A stretch of 64,000 nt of DNA, taken from the NCBI RefSeq assembly GCF_016592155.1, contig NZ_AP024237.1:2356001-2420000 (forward strand), in the 5' to 3' direction. Below, in pieces: positions 36,837 through 44,895 of this stretch (within the stretch, counting starts at the first letter, position 1; each line of letters opens with the position of its first letter). Both the position numbers and the translations under genes were made by a program. The notes under the pieces were generated by a model. It had not been told where the DNA came from and did no database searches. It worked only from the letters and a program-made list of their open reading frames with translations. The stretch is from Mycobacterium heckeshornense. GTDB lineage: Bacteria > Actinomycetota > Actinomycetes > Mycobacteriales > Mycobacteriaceae.

Positions 36837-37713
36837 ACTGCCCACCCACCGGGTGGAGGCCGAGGAGGAGTTCGTCTCCGCCCCGGCCATCTGGGAGATC
36901 GCCCGTGCCGCCGAGGCCAGCGGGTTCGCCGCGGTGCACGTCACCGACCACCCCGCACCGGACACCAGGTGGCTCGACCACGGGGGGCACCACGCCCTGG
37001 ACCCGTTCGTCGCACTGTCCTTCGCGGCCGCCGCCACCACCGACGTCAAGCTGCTGACCAACGTCTACATTGCCGCCTATCGCAACCCGTTTCTGGGCGC
37101 CAAGCTGGTGCAGAGCCTCGACGTGTTGTCCGGAGGCCGACTCATCCTCGGTACCGCTGCCGGCTATCTCAAACCCGAATTCCGTGCCCTCGGAGTAGAT
37201 TTCGACAACCGCAGTGCGCTGCTGGACGAGGCGCTGGACGTGATGGACCGGGTGCTCACTGGGGACGACGTTTCCTACGAGGGCACGTCGTTCTCCGCGC
37301 GGGGTGTGCGGCTGCGTCCGGTGCCCAAATCACGGCCGCCGATCTGGGTGGGCGGCAACAGTAAGCGAGCAGTGCGACGCGCCGTGTCGCGCGCACAGGG
37401 CTGGGCGCCGTTCAACACGTTCGGCTACGCCGCCGCGTCACGCACCGCGGAGATCTCCACGCTCGAGCAGTTGGAGTCCGCGATCGCCTGGGCGCGTACC
37501 TACGCGGCCGAGATCGGCCGCACCGACCCGCTGGACATCTGCTTCTCCGCGGGCAATCTGCTTGACGACAGCAGGTCGACGGATGAACGGCACGCGACCA
37601 TCGCGAGGCTGGAGGCCATGGGGGTGACCTGGCTGACCGTCAGCCCGTCCGGCGCCACCCGGGCCGAGGTCGTCGACCATGCAAAAGCCTTCGCCGGGGA
37701 GTTCATCGGGTGA
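36814..37713 (+). CDS. LLM-class flavin/F420-dependent oxidoreductase
   Basis: 299 residues. GFAAVHVTDHPAPD, KLLTNVYIAAYRNPFLGAKL, LDVLSGGRLILGTAAGYLKPEF and PPIWVGGNSKRAVRRA are the family's blocks, resembling F420-dependent members. GTG 36814 follows GGAAGGAC inside the end of the FadE gene, so the two are translationally linked. Role in the pathway unknown. Confidence 0.85.
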   Translation: MTISYSLELPTHRVEAEEEFVSAPAIWEIARAAEASGFAAVHVTDHPAPDTRWLDHGGHHALDPFVALSFAAAATTDVKLLTNVYIAAYRNPFLGAKLVQSLDVLSGGRLILGTAAGYLKPEFRALGVDFDNRSALLDEALDVMDRVLTGDDVSYEGTSFSARGVRLRPVPKSRPPIWVGGNSKRAVRRAVSRAQGWAPFNTFGYAAASRTAEISTLEQLESAIAWARTYAAEIGRTDPLDICFSAGNLLDDSRSTDERHATIARLEAMGVTWLTVSPSGATRAEVVDHAKAFAGEFIG

Positions 37714-37878
37714 GGCTGCCGGCGGCCGCCGTGCCGACGCGGATGCTCGACATGTGATGGCGGTGGGTCTGGGCTCGGCGGCCAGGGTCTGGCGGTGTCG
37801 TCAACGCGGCGCGCCCGAAGATCGAAGCCTCTCGGTGGCCTTTATCGGGCTCTTTGTGGAATTTACGCTGCGGCACAC

Positions 37879-37894
37879 GATAACGTCTGTTCTC
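37879..37894. promoter_or_regulatory. GAGAA-N6-TTCTC site (one arm mismatch) abutting a start codon
   Basis: GATAACGTCTGTTCTC ends one base before ATG 37895. TAACGT inside it is placed as a -10 element for a leaderless transcript. Confidence 0.6.
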
Positions 37895-38527
37895 ATGGCC
37901 CAACCCAGACTCGTCGACCTGCTCGACCCAGCAACGACCGCGCTCGTGACGCAGGAGTGTCAGGGCGGTGTGATAGGGCCCCAGGCGGGTCTGCCGATGC
38001 TCGCCGAAGAGGCGCGCCGAGAGGCGATCCCGAACATCGCCAAGCTGCTCACCTCGGCCCGGGCGGCGCAGGCCGCGGTGGTGCACTGCCTGATCCAGCG
38101 GCGCCCCGACGGTCGCGGCTCCAACACGAACGCTCGTCTTTTCGCGTCGGCCAAGTCCTTTTCGGCCGACCTCACCCCGGGCTCACCGGGCGCCTCGGTG
38201 CTGCCGGAATTCGGTCCCGAGCCTACCGATTTGGTCCTGACCCGGCTGCACGGGGCGGGCCCGATGACGGGCACCGAGCTGGACTCGGTGCTGCGCAACC
38301 TGGGGATCAAGACGATTGTCGGCGTCGGCGTCTCGGTCAACGTGGCGATCACGAACTTCGCGATGGATGCGGTGAACCGCGGGTACCAGTTCGTGCTGCC
38401 CCGCGACGCGGTTAGCGGGTTCCCCCGCGAGTATGCCGAGGCGGTGATCGACAACACGCTGGCTCTGCTAACGACCGTGACGACGACCGACGCCGTCGTC
38501 GAGGCGTGGGCGTCGCTCACGTCGTGA
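37895..38527 (+). CDS. Isochorismatase/cysteine-hydrolase-fold protein lacking the catalytic Cys
   Basis: 210 residues of isochorismatase-like fold. ALVTQECQGGVIG occupies the strand that normally carries the catalytic Asp. VLTRLHGAGPMTGTELDSVLR matches the K-x-x-x-S-x-F-x-G-T-x-L segment with Arg for Lys. VGVSVNVAITNFAMDAVNRGY matches the G-V-x-T-N-x-C-V-x-x-T segment with Ala where Cys should be. So the D-K-C triad is not preserved and the usual amide hydrolysis is doubtful. ATG 37895 follows the operator directly, with no ribosome site, which suggests a leaderless mRNA. Related mycobacterial proteins with VTQEC are commonly annotated as hydrolases. Confidence 0.72.
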   Translation: MAQPRLVDLLDPATTALVTQECQGGVIGPQAGLPMLAEEARREAIPNIAKLLTSARAAQAAVVHCLIQRRPDGRGSNTNARLFASAKSFSADLTPGSPGASVLPEFGPEPTDLVLTRLHGAGPMTGTELDSVLRNLGIKTIVGVGVSVNVAITNFAMDAVNRGYQFVLPRDAVSGFPREYAEAVIDNTLALLTTVTTTDAVVEAWASLTS

Positions 38528-38575
38528 CGTGGCGGCCGCCGCCCGGCAACCCCTATGGATCGTCGCCGACAAAAG

Positions 38576-38591
38576 TGATAACGTCATTCTC
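38576..38591. promoter_or_regulatory. GAGAA/TTCTC-like palindrome with 5-bp spacer
   Basis: GTGATAA-CGTCA-TTCTCAC (38575-38593) is an inverted repeat with 6/7 arm matches, resembling the operator at 37879 but one base shorter between the arms. Upstream of the amidohydrolase at 38636. Confidence 0.45.
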
Positions 38592-38635
38592 ACAATCGTA
38601 AACAGACGTATTCGCTGTTCCGAGGAGGTCGGCCC

Positions 38636-39826
38636 ATGTCCACCCGGTCCCTGCCGTACCCGGTGTTCGATATCGACAACCACATGTACGAGACGACGGA
38701 CGCTCTCACCAAGTACCTGCCGAAAGAGCACCGGGGCAAGGTGGGTTATGTACAGGTCAACGGCAGGCCGAAGCTGGTCGTCAAGAACCGCATCAGCCAT
38801 ATGATCCCCAACCCGACGTTCGACCGGGTGGCCCGACCGGGCAGCGCGGAGGACTACTTTCTCGGCAACAACCCCGAAGGCCTCACCTTCCGCGAATTCA
38901 TCGGGGAGCCAATGGATGTCATCCCCGCCTACCAGGCTCCCGCGCCGCGCATCGAGCTGATGGACGAGCTAGGCCTCGACCAGTGCGTCATGTATCCCAC
39001 CCTGGCCAGCCTCATCGAGGAGCGCACCACCGACGACGTAATCCTGACCCACGCGATCATCCACGCGCTCAACGAATGGATGTACGAGCACTGGACGTTC
39101 AACTACCAGGATCGCATCTTCGCCACTCCGGTCATTTGCTTGCCGATCGTGGAGGAGGCCATCCAGGAGTTCAGGTGGTGCCTCGAACGGGGCATGAAGA
39201 CGTTCCTGGTCCGTCCGGCTCCCGTGCCCAGCCGTTTCGGGGGTTCGCGGTCGATGGGCCTGCCCGAGTTCGATCCGTTCTGGGAGGAGGTCGTCAACGC
39301 AGGAATTCCGGTCACCATGCACGCCTCGGACAGCGGCTACCAGAAGCACCTCATGGAATGGGAAGGCGGTGACGAGTATCTGTCCTTCAAGCCGAGCGCC
39401 CTGCGCGAGATCGTCATGGGCCACCGCGCCATCGAGGACACGCTCGCGGCGATGATCTGCCACGGTGCGCTGTCGCGCTTCCCCGACCTGAAGATCTTCT
39501 GCGTGGAGAACGGCAGCGGCTGGGTGCGCAACCTGCTGGAGCAGCTGAACACCGCATACAAGATCATGCCAAAGGAGTTCGACGAGCACCCGGTCGAGGT
39601 GTTCAAGCGCAACATCTACATTCACCCATTCCTGGAGGACGACCTCAAAGGGATCATCGACATCATGGGCGAGGACCACGTGATGTTCGGCTCCGACTTT
39701 CCACACCCCGAGGGCATCGGTGATCCGTTGAGTTTCGTCGACCGTCTCGAGGGGATCCCGGAGACCGCCAAGGCAAAGATCATGGGCGGCAACGCGATCG
39801 AACAGTTGGGCCTCATGGTGGCGTGA
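38636..39826 (+). CDS. Amidohydrolase-2 family metal-dependent hydrolase
   Basis: 396 residues. FDIDNHMYETTDALTKYLP, VTMHASDSGYQ and MFGSDFPHPEGIGDP carry the metal-site residues in the same positions as in the genes at 25282 and 34394. CCGAGGAGGTCGGCCC precedes the ATG, an excellent ribosome site. Third close paralogue in the island. Different paralogues may handle successive intermediates or different stereoisomers (inference). Confidence 0.86.
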   Translation: MSTRSLPYPVFDIDNHMYETTDALTKYLPKEHRGKVGYVQVNGRPKLVVKNRISHMIPNPTFDRVARPGSAEDYFLGNNPEGLTFREFIGEPMDVIPAYQAPAPRIELMDELGLDQCVMYPTLASLIEERTTDDVILTHAIIHALNEWMYEHWTFNYQDRIFATPVICLPIVEEAIQEFRWCLERGMKTFLVRPAPVPSRFGGSRSMGLPEFDPFWEEVVNAGIPVTMHASDSGYQKHLMEWEGGDEYLSFKPSALREIVMGHRAIEDTLAAMICHGALSRFPDLKIFCVENGSGWVRNLLEQLNTAYKIMPKEFDEHPVEVFKRNIYIHPFLEDDLKGIIDIMGEDHVMFGSDFPHPEGIGDPLSFVDRLEGIPETAKAKIMGGNAIEQLGLMVA

Positions 39827-40024
39827 CACAGGCACCGACGTCAGCAAAGCTCGACGACGCAGGTACGGCACAGCGATCACCCACCGCACCTTGTCGCCAA
39901 GTCCGATTCTGGTGCAAGAGACCTCATCGGTGACCGGGCTGTCGGTGCAGGTGAACTATTGCGCCCGACAAGTGGCATTCGCCGATGACGCACCGCCGCA
40001 GTGGCGCCGCGGCTGCTCGTCGGC

Positions 40025-40471
40025 CAGTGGCCAAGGCCCTCGGCGTCGAGCTCGAGACCATCACCGAGACCTACGAACGCGTGCCCACGCCGCGCACGCT
40101 TGCAAGTGGCGTGCGGAACTATTCCGGCCGAAACCTGCGGCGCCGTCCGGGCCGAGACCACCGGAATCGTCAACGGGCATCCGGTGATTACGATCGAGCA
40201 CATCAACCGGATGGCCTCCGACCTCGCGCCGGAGTGGGCCTCGGCACCGAACGGCACCTACCGCCTCATCATCGACGGCCGACCGCGTATCCGCTGCGAC
40301 CTGCGGCTCGGCACCGAAGACACTCCCGAGTCGGCCAACCACAACGCGATGGAAGCGACGGCGATGCGCGCGGTCAACGCCATCCCCTACGTCGTCGCCG
40401 CGGCTCCCGGCATCGCGACGTCTTTGGATCTGCCGATCACCGCGCCGCGGGATGCGCTCGACCTCGGCTAG
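40025..40471 (+). pseudogene. DapB-like reductase, C-terminal remnant, frameshifted
   Basis: Only the C-terminal third survives. One frame gives VAKALGVELETITETYERVP; a +1 shift near 40096 leads to the frame with QVACGTIPAETCGAVRAET, VITIEHINRMASDLAPEW and ATAMRAVNAIPYVVAAAPGI, which are family blocks of DapB-like proteins. No Rossmann motif or start is present upstream. The remnant ends normally with a stop. Confidence 0.75.
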
Positions 40472-40474
40472 CCC

Positions 40475-40563
40475 GTGAAGATCGGTCTCGCCGGGGGATC
40501 TTCGACGACGTCGACCAGATGAAGACGATCGAGCCGCCGCCGGTCATCGACGGCGCCGAATAA
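40475..40563 (+). pseudogene. Possible start of a decayed LLM-type oxidoreductase
   Basis: GTG 40475 begins VKIGLAGGSST, similar to the first residues of many LLM flavin oxidoreductases, but homology is lost within 15 codons and a stop follows in a neighbouring frame at 40561. Position right behind the DapB-like remnant suggests a decayed gene pair. Evidence is thin. Confidence 0.3.
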
Positions 40564-40642
40564 GCCGACGTCATTGTCGTCAAGATGGCCGGCCCGCTGC
40601 CGGCAAACGTTCCCTATCGGTGGGCGTGCCTGGCACCTGATG

Positions 40643-41065
40643 TCAGCGCTGCGGCGATGCGGCCTCGTGCTCGTGGTGAATCCTGACGAGGTCACGAAAT
40701 CCGATTCGGGGATATTCGGGCACCGGCTGAATGCCCCACTTGTCCCGGGCGGTCCGCTGGCCGGCCGCCTCGGGTGCTCCGCCGAACGGTGGCCCCGACA
40801 ACGGATACGGCTGCGTGCACTGCAGGGTGTCGTCGGCATAGCGAACCTTCATGAGTTCGCTGCAAATCTCGGTCAGCGACAGGTTCGGCCAGCCATACCA
40901 GATCGCCAGCGCGGGCACCGTCAACGCGCCCTCGACCACAAGCCCGAACAGGCAGACGAATAGTCCGCGCTTGAGCCACTTGTGCATTCGGGCGAACCCG
41001 GCGGCGGTTCCAAGGGGCAGTTGCTCCGCGTGGGCAGCACCATCCTTCGACGCACGTTTGCTCAT
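40643..41065 (-). CDS. Small membrane protein of unknown function (140 aa)
   Basis: Not recognised. A 30-residue hydrophilic N-terminus is followed by one hydrophobic stretch ([19 protein letters not shown]..., about 30-55), then a polar C-terminal half with three Cys/Pro-rich turns ([22 protein letters not shown]) and a His-rich end (IHHEHE). Last gene of a run of tiny membrane proteins in the same direction, 18 bp after the 228-residue protein. It could be a subunit of a membrane complex. Confidence 0.6.
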   Translation of the reverse strand: MSKRASKDGAAHAEQLPLGTAAGFARMHKWLKRGLFVCLFGLVVEGALTVPALAIWYGWPNLSLTEICSELMKVRYADDTLQCTQPYPLSGPPFGGAPEAAGQRTARDKWGIQPVPEYPRIGFRDLVRIHHEHEAASPQR

Positions 41066-41083
41066 CGGCCGGCTTCCTTCCGG

Positions 41084-41770
41084 TCAGTCGGAGAAGATCT
41101 CGCGATTTACCGTGTGCAGGTAAGGGATTGCCAGGAACGGCGTGATGTAGAAGATGTTGTAGAGCCACCAGCCAATCACCGGAAGCGCGACGCCGGCGTA
41201 GCGCACATCGGCGTACATGGTCATGTTCAGGATGTAACCCATCCAAGCGATTAACCCGAACCAGCAGGTGACGATCGTCCACTGATGACCCCACCGCTTC
41301 ATCTGCAAAAGACCGATCGCGGCGGCGATTCGCATCGGAAACACCACGACGATGCAGACGATGATCCATGCCTTCTCACCGGGTGCGCCCGCGCCGCCGA
41401 TCCACAATTCGTTGTAGTGCCAGAAGTAGCCGCCGTCCATCAGGTTGCCCCACGCCGTGAAGACGGTCCGGGTGATCAACGAATGGTTGGCGAAAACGTC
41501 GAGGCCCCAGCCGATGCTGTTGATCGCCGCATCCAGGATGATCACATAGCCGATCAGCGTGACCATCATCGGCCGCACCGAAAGCCCTGCCAGCTGGGCC
41601 CGCCGTAACAGATATGCACCGCGGCAGAAGACCGGCAGTCCCACCAGGCCCAGCACCAGCGTCCCCATCAGGATGGTGCCCGCGATCAGCCATCTGTCGG
41701 CTTGTCGTTGCGCCCGGCGACTTTCGTCTTGATGCTGGTCGAAAGAGAGCGATGCTGCCGGCGATGCCAT
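41084..41770 (-). CDS. Polytopic membrane protein of unknown function (228 aa)
   Basis: Not recognised. About five transmembrane segments: LIAGTILMGTLVLGLVGLPV, MMVTLIGYVIILDAAINSIG, AWIIVCIVVVFPMRIAAAIG, WTIVTCWFGLIAWMGYILN and VALPVIGWWLYNIFYITPFL. The loop with YFWHYNELWIGG is rich in aromatic and potential ligand residues (H, Y, E). ATG 41770 is used; 46 upstream codons belong to the frame of the small genes before it. It is the core integral protein of the 41993-40643 run. Confidence 0.68.
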   Translation of the reverse strand: MASPAASLSFDQHQDESRRAQRQADRWLIAGTILMGTLVLGLVGLPVFCRGAYLLRRAQLAGLSVRPMMVTLIGYVIILDAAINSIGWGLDVFANHSLITRTVFTAWGNLMDGGYFWHYNELWIGGAGAPGEKAWIIVCIVVVFPMRIAAAIGLLQMKRWGHQWTIVTCWFGLIAWMGYILNMTMYADVRYAGVALPVIGWWLYNIFYITPFLAIPYLHTVNREIFSD

Positions 41771-41775
41771 TGTGT

Positions 41776-41895
41776 CTACCACTTTCTGGTCATCAGCATC
41801 TGCAGCTGGATCAAGAACATCGTGACCAGCCAGCCGTAAACGAAGACTTGGAACACGATGAGTGCGCGGCGCCGGCGTCGATCCTGCTCGTCCAT
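41776..41895 (-). CDS. 39-residue single-span membrane protein
   Basis: Begins MDEQDRRRRR and continues ALIVFQVFVYGWLVTMFLIQ, one clear transmembrane helix with positive residues on the N side, ending LQMLMTRKW. ATG 41895 shares bases with the stop of the 32-residue ORF upstream (TGATG), and the 228-residue gene starts 5 bp after its end. Too short for most gene finders. Confidence 0.5.
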   Translation of the reverse strand: MDEQDRRRRRALIVFQVFVYGWLVTMFLIQLQMLMTRKW

Positions 41896-41993
41896 CAGAG
41901 CGTGCCAATTCTCGACAGCAGCCAGTACCAGAACCAGACGATGACGCCCATTGCGCCCCACGCGAAGTTCATGCGGGTGATTTCTGCAAGCAA
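41895..41993 (-). CDS. ~32-residue single-span membrane protein
   Basis: TTG 41993 lies six bases after GAGGAG; an ATG at 41972 is the alternative start. The helix FAWGAMGVIVWFWYWLLS is unusually Trp-rich. Stop overlaps the next start (TGATG). Together with the next gene it looks like a pair of single-span subunits made just ahead of the polytopic protein. Support is composition and spacing only. Confidence 0.42.
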   Translation of the reverse strand: MLAEITRMNFAWGAMGVIVWFWYWLLSRIGTL

Positions 41994-42043
41994 CAGCTGC
42001 TCCTCGATCCCGCGGCGGCCACCGGAGGCCGCCGCAAGCAGAT

Positions 42044-42081
42044 GATAACATTAATTTCTGATATTAAGAGCAGTTGTTCTC
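42044..42081. promoter_or_regulatory. Degenerate operator region upstream of the small membrane-protein genes
   Basis: GATAACATTAATTTCT (42044-42059) matches the copy at 43738 over its left arm and spacer, with one extra T before the right arm. A TTCTC half-site follows at 42077-42081. Lies between the DapB-like stop and the first tiny ORF. Confidence 0.4.
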
Positions 42082-43168
42082 AACGAGCGATCCGAGACTG
42101 CCTGCTGACAATCGCCGACCCGGACAACGGCTCGCCGATGACCCCGGCCGGGGCTTCGACTACGGCGGGAAGCGCATTGACTACCGCCATAGCCGTACCG
42201 GTGACACCGGAGTTCACCTCCTGGGCCGTCGGCTGCTCGAAGTTCAGCGCGAGGGTCATGCTGGGGTTGCCTACGACTCGGAACACCATTCCGCCTTCGC
42301 CGTCGCGGACCGGCTTGGGCCAGCGCTCCGGCCACGGCGCGGTGCTCACCGTCGCGAAGTACTGGACCGCGACCGCCGCCCGGGTGCCGACCAGGCCTGC
42401 GAGATGCCACCGGTGGGCGCAGATCGTGCCCGCCGGGATGACCCCGACCGCGGTGTGCAGATCGGTCGGCGCAAGCAGCGTCTCCCAATCCAGTTCTACG
42501 CGGTCAAGTTCGAAACCGAGAATGTCGGCGAGGTACCGCACAACGGTTTCCCAATCCGTAGTCACCTTGCCCGACGCGATGCGCGCCGGCACATGGCCGT
42601 CGGGCTTTCCGAAACCCATCGACTCGTGCAGCACGTCCCAGAGCGGATAGGACCTGTCCAGATCCAGCGCGTACTCGTCCATCCGGTAGGCGTCGACCTG
42701 CCCGGCCCCCGCGAGTAGTGCAGTGGGGATGTTCAGGCTGATGAAACCCGGCTCGCCGCCGGTAGCGTAGAACGTCGAATTTCCTTTGGCGGCTGCAATT
42801 TCCAACGCTGTGCGCCATTTTGCTGGGGCGGCCGCGGGATAGACCAGCGGGATCGTCGCGCAGGTCACCACGCTGATGCCCGCCTCGAGGTAGGCGACGA
42901 TGTCGGCGATGGCCTCCTCCTCGCGCCGGACCGCCGTCGCGCAGTACGCGACGCAGTCCGGAGCCAGCTTCAGGACGGCGGACAAGTCGTCGGTCGCCAC
43001 GACGCCGACATCCGTCGTCCCGCACAGCCGGCCCGCGTCCGCGCCGACCTTCTCCGGTGTCGACACCTTCACCCCGACCAGTTCCAGCGCGGGATCGTCG
43101 ATGAGTGCTCGCAGCGCCTGACGCCCGGTCAGCCCGGTGCCGACATGGACTACCCGATACCGCGTCAC
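42080..43168 (-). CDS. DapB-like NAD(P)-binding reductase
   Basis: 362 residues. VVHVGTGLTGRQALRALIDD is the Rossmann start, LVGVKVSTPEKVGADAGRLCG the cofactor-discriminating region, and GVIPAGTICAHRW plus VVNALPAVVEAPAGV the C-terminal family blocks. ATG overlaps the 139-residue membrane protein gene by 4 bp, so it is tied to the small membrane protein cluster. Reaction unknown. Confidence 0.82.
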   Translation of the reverse strand: MTRYRVVHVGTGLTGRQALRALIDDPALELVGVKVSTPEKVGADAGRLCGTTDVGVVATDDLSAVLKLAPDCVAYCATAVRREEEAIADIVAYLEAGISVVTCATIPLVYPAAAPAKWRTALEIAAAKGNSTFYATGGEPGFISLNIPTALLAGAGQVDAYRMDEYALDLDRSYPLWDVLHESMGFGKPDGHVPARIASGKVTTDWETVVRYLADILGFELDRVELDWETLLAPTDLHTAVGVIPAGTICAHRWHLAGLVGTRAAVAVQYFATVSTAPWPERWPKPVRDGEGGMVFRVVGNPSMTLALNFEQPTAQEVNSGVTGTAMAVVNALPAVVEAPAGVIGEPLSGSAIVSRQSRIAR

Positions 43169-43584
43169 CGGTAGAAAAGTCCTGGCTTACCGGCGTCCTC
43201 GCGATGGCCGTAAGGGTCATACAGTTTCATTTCCGGGTACGGCTTCTCGACGAAGGAGGCCCGGAATAACCCGGCCTCGCGCAGCCCGGCAAGCACGGTC
43301 AGCGGCACGGCGAACGTCGCCACACCCACCACCCCTGAGGTCGGTAGCTGGCGGGTCATCGTCACCCTCGGCCGACCCGCCCCCGCGGGCAGTCGGTGGT
43401 CGATGCGGTTGATCAGCACCAATTCTCCACGGTCGTCGCGCAGGCACATCACCGCGACCATGCCGAAGATCAGATAGGCGATGCTGAACAGCCCCCACCC
43501 CACTCGTGCGGGCCAAGGCCAGGAGCTGGCCTTGGCCGATTCGGCGACGTCCGAATCCGCGCTGTGGTCAACGGGCTTCGTCAT
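43165..43584 (-). CDS. Small membrane protein of unknown function (139 aa)
   Basis: Not recognised. Two hydrophobic spans (VGWGLFSIAYLIFGMVAVMC, about 28-47; GVVGVATFAVPLTVLAGL, about 83-100) and a tyrosine-rich C-terminus (EKPYPEMKLYDPYG...GLFYR). It is first in a minus-strand operon with a DapB-like reductase, behind operator-like sequence at 43622. The Pro/Tyr tail resembles in style that of the 140-residue protein at 40643. Confidence 0.6.
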   Translation of the reverse strand: MTKPVDHSADSDVAESAKASSWPWPARVGWGLFSIAYLIFGMVAVMCLRDDRGELVLINRIDHRLPAGAGRPRVTMTRQLPTSGVVGVATFAVPLTVLAGLREAGLFRASFVEKPYPEMKLYDPYGHREDAGKPGLFYR

Positions 43585-43621
43585 GTCGCGTCTGGTCGAA
43601 AAGCTCCATATGTCACGTCAC

Positions 43622-43637
43622 GAGAATATGTGTTACC
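43622..43637. promoter_or_regulatory. Half-perfect GAGAA-N6-TTCTC site
   Basis: GAGAATATGTGTTACC: left arm perfect, right arm 3/5. It is 38 bp upstream of the 139-residue membrane protein start. Confidence 0.4.
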
Positions 43638-43737
43638 GATTCTGTCGGCACTCTTTTTAGATATTTAGATATTCGCGCTCAGGGGTTGTTTCCTCCGTTG
43701 GCAAAACCCGGACGTCGTGGGGACGGTCGCGGCATGT

Positions 43738-43753
43738 GAGAACATTAATTCTC
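43738..43753. promoter_or_regulatory. Palindromic operator GAGAA-N6-TTCTC (perfect arms)
   Basis: GAGAACATTAATTCTC with flanking T/A extending the arms to TGAGAA/TTCTCA. It precedes the small ORF at 43787 and the SDR behind it. Confidence 0.7.
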
Positions 43754-43786
43754 AAGTTCGCGAACAACGGGCGAAGGAGGCCGGCC

Positions 43787-44131
43787 ATGAGCAACGCCGA
43801 GTTTCGCCGCATCGTGACCGCCGCCGAATTCAGCCTCCCGGAAGCCGGGCGGATGGGGCCCTCGCGGCGGGTCGATGATGCCGACAGCTGGCTCATTTGC
43901 CGCAGGCATCGGCGCGTATCCGCCCGTGTTGTGTGGCAGCAGCATGACGTGGACGACACGCCCGTCCTGCGCGACGTGCCCGCCGCCGCGCGAACCAGCA
44001 AACAGGTGGCCGAGACCCGCGGGCCGGCATCGGAATGCGGCCAGTGTCGACGCAGGATCGGTTTGATCATTGCGGCCCATCCGGCAGCCACTTCGCCGGT
44101 GAGAAGTTACGCCAGGGAAAGCAGAGCATGA
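43787..44131 (+). CDS. Hypothetical protein coupled to the following SDR gene
   Basis: 114 residues, not recognised. GAAGGAGG lies 7 bases before ATG 43787 and the stop overlaps the SDR start as ATGA, both signs of real translation. Composition is Arg-rich with a CxxC (ECGQCRRR) near the end, and no domain is evident. The protein could itself be a frameshifted remnant, because an alternative frame at 43875-44066 also stays open. Confidence 0.42.
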   Translation: MSNAEFRRIVTAAEFSLPEAGRMGPSRRVDDADSWLICRRHRRVSARVVWQQHDVDDTPVLRDVPAAARTSKQVAETRGPASECGQCRRRIGLIIAAHPAATSPVRSYARESRA

Positions 44132-44895
44132 CTGATCGGCATACCAACCTCAAGGGAACCCGAATGCTCGTCATCGGGGCCTCCTCCGGCATCGGGCACG
44201 CGCTGGCCCGAGCCGCCCACGATCGGGGCGCCGCCGTTGCGCTTGCGGCACGGCGGACCGAGCTTTTGGCCGAACTCGCCGATCAGATCGACGGGTCTGC
44301 GCACGAACTTGACGTGTCCGACCCGGCTGCGATCGAGCGGGTGATCGCCGAAGTCGTTGCCCGTTTGGGGCAACTCGACGCGGTGGTGTTCACCAGCGCC
44401 GCCGTGCCGTTCGCCCGGGTCGAGGACACCGACGTGACGACGTGGCTGCACGCATACGCGGTCAATGCCATCGGCGCATCCCATGTCCTACGCGTCGCAC
44501 TGCCTCACCTGGCCGACAACGCGGTCGTTCTCGTCGCGTCCAGCCACGACGTCGGACGGCCGCGCGCCGGCGTGGCGGCCTATCACGCGAGCAAGGCAGC
44601 CCTGAACGAGATCTTGCGATCGTGGCGGGCCGAGCATCCCGAGCTGGCCGTCATCCGTGTCAGTGTGGGTCCCACCGAGGGCACCGAGATTCTGCGCGGC
44701 GCCGACCGCGATCTGCTGGCCGAGCTGTACCGCGCCTGGGTGCAGGAGGGCCAGATCCCGGCCAGGATGTCCGCTGTCGACGACGTCGCAAACGCGATGC
44801 TGTCGCTAATCGCCTCCTCGCGCGCGAACCCGACCGTGGTCAGCGACATCGTCCACCTGGCGCCTCGAATCATGAAGAGCCCGTCGAAGCATTAG
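44128..44895 (+). CDS. SDR-family oxidoreductase
   Basis: 255 residues. MLVIGASSGIGHALARA, VFTSAAVPFARVEDTD, VLVASSHDVGRPRAGVAAYHASKAAL (Ser, Tyr, Lys). The C-terminal PTEGTEILRGADRDLL region resembles that of the SDR at 51326, so they are related. ATG 44128 overlaps the preceding stop. Converges with the next SDR gene by 4 bp. Confidence 0.86.
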   Translation: MTDRHTNLKGTRMLVIGASSGIGHALARAAHDRGAAVALAARRTELLAELADQIDGSAHELDVSDPAAIERVIAEVVARLGQLDAVVFTSAAVPFARVEDTDVTTWLHAYAVNAIGASHVLRVALPHLADNAVVLVASSHDVGRPRAGVAAYHASKAALNEILRSWRAEHPELAVIRVSVGPTEGTEILRGADRDLLAELYRAWVQEGQIPARMSAVDDVANAMLSLIASSRANPTVVSDIVHLAPRIMKSPSKH

